Shown here piece after piece: positions 63,975 to 64,000 of a stretch of DNA of 64,000 bases. Each line of letters begins with the position of its first letter. Position 1 is the first letter of the stretch. Location of the stretch: NCBI RefSeq assembly GCF_050589825.1, contig NZ_JBNGOZ010000002.1, positions 322,561-386,560 of the forward strand, given 5' to 3'. Made by a program: the position numbers and the translations under genes. The DNA is from Carboxylicivirga longa (GTDB lineage: Bacteria; Bacteroidota; Bacteroidia; Bacteroidales; Marinilabiliaceae). A model generated the notes under the pieces. That model ran no database searches, had not been told where the DNA came from, and saw nothing but the letters and a program-made list of their open reading frames with translations.

Positions 63975-64000
63975 ATGGATACCGCCAAAATAAAAGAAGT
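63975..64000 (+). CDS. Possible start of next gene, partial
   Basis: ATG GAT ACC GCC AAA ATA AAA GAA runs to the window end with no stop. Other ATGs at 63962 and 63971 open different frames (the latter stops at once). Too short to identify. Confidence 0.25.

Noticed and set aside
63962..64000. Alternative starts for the right-edge gene
   Set aside because: Several overlapping ATGs in different frames; 26-39 nt are not enough to choose.

Overview
The window reads as chromosomal DNA of a member of the Bacteroidota, probably an anaerobic or facultative carbohydrate degrader related to Bacteroidales/Marinilabiliales. The evidence is a type IX secretion (T9SS) gene trio with a PorP/SprF protein and a gliding-motility-type C-terminal domain, a DUF3078 outer-membrane protein, a PNGase F-type lipoprotein, pyruvate:ferredoxin oxidoreductase with pyruvate phosphate dikinase, and promoters of the Bacteroidetes type (TTTG, about 20 nt, TAnnTTTG). 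No tRNA, rRNA, CRISPR array, transposase or phage gene was seen. The species cannot be named from the sequence.

Region 1 (1-17.3 kb, all minus strand, visibly AT-rich in its distal two thirds) is exopolysaccharide/capsule cluster A, read from right to left: Wza-like export lipoprotein, Wzc-like tyrosine autokinase, two tandem FdtA-type ketoisomerases, a FemAB/GNAT-like protein, two DegT-type aminotransferases, a WlbA-type UDP-GlcNAcA oxidase, a Wzx-type flippase, two GT2 enzymes, two tandem asparagine-synthase-like proteins, a GT4 enzyme and the start of an EpsG-like polymerase. The genes fit assembly of a polymer with amino- and possibly amidated uronic-acid sugars. A nine-G run lies inside the GT4 gene and a seven-G run at the start of the flippase gene, so phase variation is plausible. 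Region 2 (17.4-21.5 kb) holds a T9SS trio and an unknown lipoprotein. Region 3 (21.7-35.2 kb, minus) is a second cluster, B, with its own Wza, Wzc, Wzx, Wzy, two GT2, three GT4 and two polysaccharide deacetylases, packed with overlapping or nearly touching genes. No initiating sugar-phosphate transferase is visible for either cluster.

Region 4 (35.3-46.5 kb) is core metabolism and housekeeping: a membrane protein, def and ruvX, ppdK, a dihydroorotate-dehydrogenase-like protein, nifJ, and an AAA_14-type ATPase. Region 5 (46.9-55.2 kb) is a mannose/N-glycan catabolic island: GH2 beta-mannosidase, a LacI regulator-ROK kinase-ManA operon with a readable promoter and operator, an EEP-family lipoprotein and a PNGase F-type lipoprotein. 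Region 6 (55.6-64 kb) holds DUF3078, tnaA with a possible leader-peptide attenuator, a MATE transporter, a CarH-type MerR/B12 regulator, a three-domain fasciclin lipoprotein and yicC.

The most interesting signals are the poly-G tracts in cluster A, the tnaA leader (a 17-codon ORF with a Trp codon next to a sequence that competes with a hairpin), the paired asparagine-synthase-like and FdtA-like paralogues, the autoregulated LacI promoter, and a pair of related palindromic repeats placed in gaps inside the two polysaccharide clusters.
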